Source: Bacillota bacterium
GTDB taxonomy: Bacteria; Bacillota; Clostridia; Lachnospirales; Lachnospiraceae
Assembly: GCA_023415655.1 (NCBI GenBank)
Contig: JAEZKD010000072.1
Span: 1 to 8,603, forward strand
Direction of reading: 5' to 3'
DNA length: 8,603 nt
The notes under the pieces: model-generated
What the model was told of the DNA's origin: nothing
The model's database searches: none
Seen by the model: the letters and a program-made list of their open reading frames with translations, nothing else
Shown here: one piece after another, positions 6,204 to 8,603 of the stretch
Numbering within the stretch: the first letter of the stretch is position 1
Layout: each line of letters begins with the position of its first letter
Made by a program: the position numbers and the translations under genes

Positions 6204-6233
6204 TTGAAACATATTGCGTATAAGGATTATAAT
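6204..6233 (+). promoter_or_regulatory. promoter of the binding-protein/ATPase operon, with degenerate operator site 3
   Basis: TTGAAA (6204-6209), an 18-base spacer and a consensus TATAAT (6228-6233) give a strong promoter, with transcription starting near 6240. The -35 overlaps TGAAACATATTGCG (6205-6218), which matches site 1 at 11 of 14 positions and may be a weaker third operator. Sites 2 and 3 are 19 bases apart, close to two helix turns. Confidence 0.6.
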
Positions 6234-6290
6234 TTAGTTACAACAAAAAGATAAGGATATTTGTCAATTACAAAAGGAGGTAGCAATATA

Positions 6291-7241
6291 ATGGGAAAGG
6301 GTATGAAAAAAATTGTAGTACTTATGCTAACTGTTGTAATGGTAATGAGTATGGCAGCATGTGGATCAAAAGAAGAAGAAAAGGCAACGATTAACGGGAA
6401 AGATATCTCAATTATGACTCCGTATCTAGGTTCGGTAACGACGAATCAAATGGTGGAAGCATTACAGAAAGGGTTAGAAGAAGAAGGCGCCAAAGTTAAT
6501 GTGATTAATACCAATAATGATTTTTCAGCGCTTGCTAGTAGAATCGAAGATGTTGTAGCGTCTGGTACCGATGCCATTGTACTTGTTAGCGCAGATCCTA
6601 CTCAACTTGAAAATCAACTAAAAGAAGCATTTGATGCTGGAATACCGGTTTATGGATGTGATAGTGGATTTATTGACGGGATGCAAGTAAATGCAACTAG
6701 TGATAACTATCAGATGGGTGAATTGATTATTCGGTATTTGTTTGATGATTTGATGGGAAAAAAAGGGACTGTGATTGCATTAACTCATAGGGCACATCCT
6801 GGAGTTGCTAAACGTTGTAATGCTTTTGATGATTTATTAGAAGAGTATCCAGATATTACATTAATCACAGAACAGCATGTCCCTGCGGAACAACCAATTA
6901 ATGATGCACAGGATATCGTGGAAAATCTACTTTTAGCGAATGCAGAGAAAGGCTCGATTACAGCAATTTGGTCTGCATGGGATGAGCCAGCGATTGGAGC
7001 AACTCAAGCATTAGTAGAAGCAGGTAGAGAAGAAGTTTTAGTAACAGGGGTAGATGGTAATGAACAAGCAGTTACATTAATAAAAGATGGAACTAACTTA
7101 AAAGCTACAGTAGCACAGAATTTTGAGGGTATGACAGAAATCGTAATTGATGAGATGGTGAAATATTTCAAAGGTGAAACAGTGGAAACTGGAGAAATGT
7201 ATGCTCCTGCAACATTAATAACAAAAGAGAATGTTGAGTAA
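6291..7241 (+). CDS. sugar ABC transporter substrate-binding lipoprotein, type I periplasmic-binding fold (RbsB-like)
   Basis: This 316-residue lipoprotein would bind a sugar or similar small ligand outside the cell for an RbsA-type importer. The ATG at 6291 follows AAAGGAGG (6273-6280) with 10 bases spacing; a TTG at 6261 lies before that ribosome site and is rejected. The signal ends in the lipobox M-A-A-C with the lipidated cysteine at 24. The mature part follows the two-lobed Peripla_BP_4 pattern: SIMTPYLGS near 40-48, SGTDAIVLVSADP at 91-103, GIPVYGCDSG at 117-126, TSDNYQMGE at 136-144, WSAWDEPAIGATQAL at 227-241, VTGVDGN at 251-257 and ATVAQN at 272-277. Candidate ligand contacts by analogy with ribose-type proteins are D124, D138/N139, R175, D231, D255 and Q275. 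It is first in the rightward operon, followed after 60 bases by the ATPase. The ligand is not identifiable from sequence. Confidence 0.92.
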   Translation: MGKGMKKIVVLMLTVVMVMSMAACGSKEEEKATINGKDISIMTPYLGSVTTNQMVEALQKGLEEEGAKVNVINTNNDFSALASRIEDVVASGTDAIVLVSADPTQLENQLKEAFDAGIPVYGCDSGFIDGMQVNATSDNYQMGELIIRYLFDDLMGKKGTVIALTHRAHPGVAKRCNAFDDLLEEYPDITLITEQHVPAEQPINDAQDIVENLLLANAEKGSITAIWSAWDEPAIGATQALVEAGREEVLVTGVDGNEQAVTLIKDGTNLKATVAQNFEGMTEIVIDEMVKYFKGETVETGEMYAPATLITKENVE

Positions 7242-7245
7242 GTAT

Positions 7246-7274
7246 AAGGGGAAACCAGCAATGGTCTCCCCCTT
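7246..7274 (+). other. intercistronic stem-loop between binding-protein and ATPase genes
   Basis: AAGGGGAAACCA (7246-7257) can pair with TGGTCTCCCCCTT (7262-7274) around a GCAA loop, with one bulged C and one A/C mismatch. It is GC-rich for this region, has no T-run after it, and begins four bases after the binding-protein stop. Such hairpins commonly protect the 3' end of the binding-protein message or partly terminate, giving more binding protein than ATPase. Confidence 0.55.
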
Positions 7275-7301
7275 CTAATCAAAACGGTAGGAGGTCATAT
7301 C

Positions 7302-8603
7302 GTGCTATTAAGAACGGAACATATAAGTAAAAAATTTAATGGTATCTATGCGTTACAGGATATTAATTTTGAAATATCTCCTGGAGAAATACATGGTTTG
7401 GTTGGGGAAAATGGTGCTGGTAAATCCACACTAATTAAGATACTAACAGGAGTTTACCAGCTTGAAGAAGGAAAGATATTTTGGGAAGATAAAGAGGTTT
7501 CTATTAATAATCCAGTAGAGTCTAGAGAGATTGGGATTAATGTGATTCATCAAGATCGAACTCTTGTACCCTCGTTCAATGGGATAGAAAATGCATATCT
7601 TGGTCGTGAATACGAGAAAAAGAATGGTAGAATTGATTGGAAGAGGATGGAATCTAAGGTAAGCGAGGTTGCAAAGGAGTTAAAGATTGATATCGATTTA
7701 TCACTGACTGCAGACGAACTTTCTCCTCCACAAAAAACATGCTTAGAAATCATAAGAGCGATGATGAGCGATTGTAAATTAATGATACTAGATGAACCGA
7801 CTGCATCACTAACAGATAAAGAGTCAGATATTCTTTTTGGTATTATTGAAACATTGAAAAAGAAAGGAACTTCTATACTTTATATTACCCATCGTATGGA
7901 TGAGATATTTAAATTAACGGACCGTATTACTATATTTAAAAATGGAAAAATGGTAGAAACAATTCACACTACTCAAACAACAAAAGAAGAATTAATTAAA
8001 AAAATGACAGACCAGTGGGTGAGTGAAACCATTATTCATAAAAGTACGTTTGGACAACCTATGTTAGAAGTAAAGAATATATCTTCAAAGGATGGAGTTG
8101 TAAAGTCAGCAACATTGAAAGTACATGCTGGTGAAATACTTGGGATTTTTGGATTGGGGGGGAGTGGTAGAACTGAACTTCTTGAGTGCATTTATGGATA
8201 TCGACCAATAAATGATGGAACAGTTATTATAGAAGACAGAGTTTATCAGAACCCGAATCCGTCCAAATCCATTAATAATGGTATGGTTCTTATTTGCGAA
8301 GATCGTAGAGGAAAGGCGATTATTGGTGGCCTTAGTATCAAAGATAATGTGTTGCTATCCTCCATGGAATCGTTCTCAACAGCTGGTGTCTTAAATGAAA
8401 AGAAAGAAAAAGTAGCAGTCAAAGAGAAGATAGACGCATTGTCAATTAAAATAGCTGGAATGGATCAAAGTGTAATTGAACTCTCTGGGGGGAATCAACA
8501 AAAAGTGGTATTTGCTAAAGCAATGATGACCAATCCAAAAGTATTTTTATGTGATGAACCGACCCAGGCTGTGGATGTTAAAACAAGAAATGAAATACAT
8601 AAG
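7302..8603 (+). CDS. sugar ABC transporter double ATPase, RbsA/MglA type (3' end beyond window)
   Basis: This cytoplasmic ATPase would power the importer served by the upstream binding protein. 434 codons are present out of about 500 usual for the family, and the frame is open to the window end. The start is GTG at 7302, with AGGAGG (7289-7294) seven bases before it. The first nucleotide-binding domain has Walker A GENGAGKST (35-43), an HQD Q-loop (83-85), a degenerate signature LSPPQ (140-144), Walker B LMILDEP (160-166) and switch histidine H197. The second has a Walker A-like GLGGSGRT (284-291), in which Arg replaces the catalytic Lys as usual for the second half of RbsA proteins, a normal signature LSGGNQQK (394-401), and Walker B VFLCDEP (414-420). 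The D-loop region reads TQAVDVKTR instead of the more common TRGIDVGAK. Permease genes are expected just downstream. The sugar is unknown. Confidence 0.93.
   Translation, partial: MLLRTEHISKKFNGIYALQDINFEISPGEIHGLVGENGAGKSTLIKILTGVYQLEEGKIFWEDKEVSINNPVESREIGINVIHQDRTLVPSFNGIENAYLGREYEKKNGRIDWKRMESKVSEVAKELKIDIDLSLTADELSPPQKTCLEIIRAMMSDCKLMILDEPTASLTDKESDILFGIIETLKKKGTSILYITHRMDEIFKLTDRITIFKNGKMVETIHTTQTTKEELIKKMTDQWVSETIIHKSTFGQPMLEVKNISSKDGVVKSATLKVHAGEILGIFGLGGSGRTELLECIYGYRPINDGTVIIEDRVYQNPNPSKSINNGMVLICEDRRGKAIIGGLSIKDNVLLSSMESFSTAGVLNEKKEKVAVKEKIDALSIKIAGMDQSVIELSGGNQQKVVFAKAMMTNPKVFLCDEPTQAVDVKTRNEIHK

Noticed and set aside
6261..6290. TTG start for the RbsB-like protein
   Set aside because: The AGGAGG site lies inside this extension and points to the ATG at 6291, which also begins a normal lipoprotein signal.
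7004..7753. Leftward reading frames opposite the RbsB-like and ATPase genes
   Set aside because: They are antisense shadows of strongly supported genes and have no start signals of their own.

Overview
The window looks like chromosome of a low-GC anaerobic Firmicute, most like a Lachnospiraceae/Clostridium-cluster saccharolytic bacterium. This is inferred from the AT-rich base composition, the strong AGGAGG-type ribosome binding sites, the lipoprotein solute-binding proteins of Gram-positive type, and a sugar-transport repertoire in which one ABC system lacks its own ATPase. No rRNA, tRNA, CRISPR array, phage or transposase gene is visible.

Region 1 (1-2640) is the end of a carbohydrate ABC-transporter operon. 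It holds the last residues of a MalF/UgpA-type permease, a complete MalG/UgpE-type permease that overlaps it by 8 bases, and a family-1 solute-binding lipoprotein, closed by a near-ideal intrinsic terminator. No ATPase is visible in this part of the operon.

Region 2 (2641-4260) holds a lone exported WG-repeat protein of unknown role, followed by a perfect 17-bp hairpin that has no U-tract.

Region 3 (4300-4977) holds a small rubrerythrin/ferritin-like diiron protein. It has a good sigma-A-type promoter, a Fur/PerR-like 7-1-7 box just upstream, and a strong terminator. Its first ATG lies 33 bases into the apparent reading frame, so its true start may be non-AUG.

Region 4 (5060-8603) is a divergent sugar regulon. 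A SorC/DeoR-type sugar-sensing regulator is read leftward. A type-I periplasmic-binding lipoprotein and an RbsA/MglA-type double ATPase, cut by the window end, are read rightward. The 227-bp gap between them carries divergent promoters and two matching 14-bp palindromes plus a degenerate third, which are the likely operators. The ligand cannot be named from sequence. The regulator's 3' end runs into a 21-bp tandem repeat, four copies encoding a KLLDE-type heptad, with a one-base phase change that puts the stop codon inside the array.

I found no clearly new multi-gene system. The most noteworthy signals are the stop-codon-spanning heptad repeat, the divergent operator set, the start-codon problem of the rubrerythrin-like gene, and the Fur/PerR-like box upstream of it.
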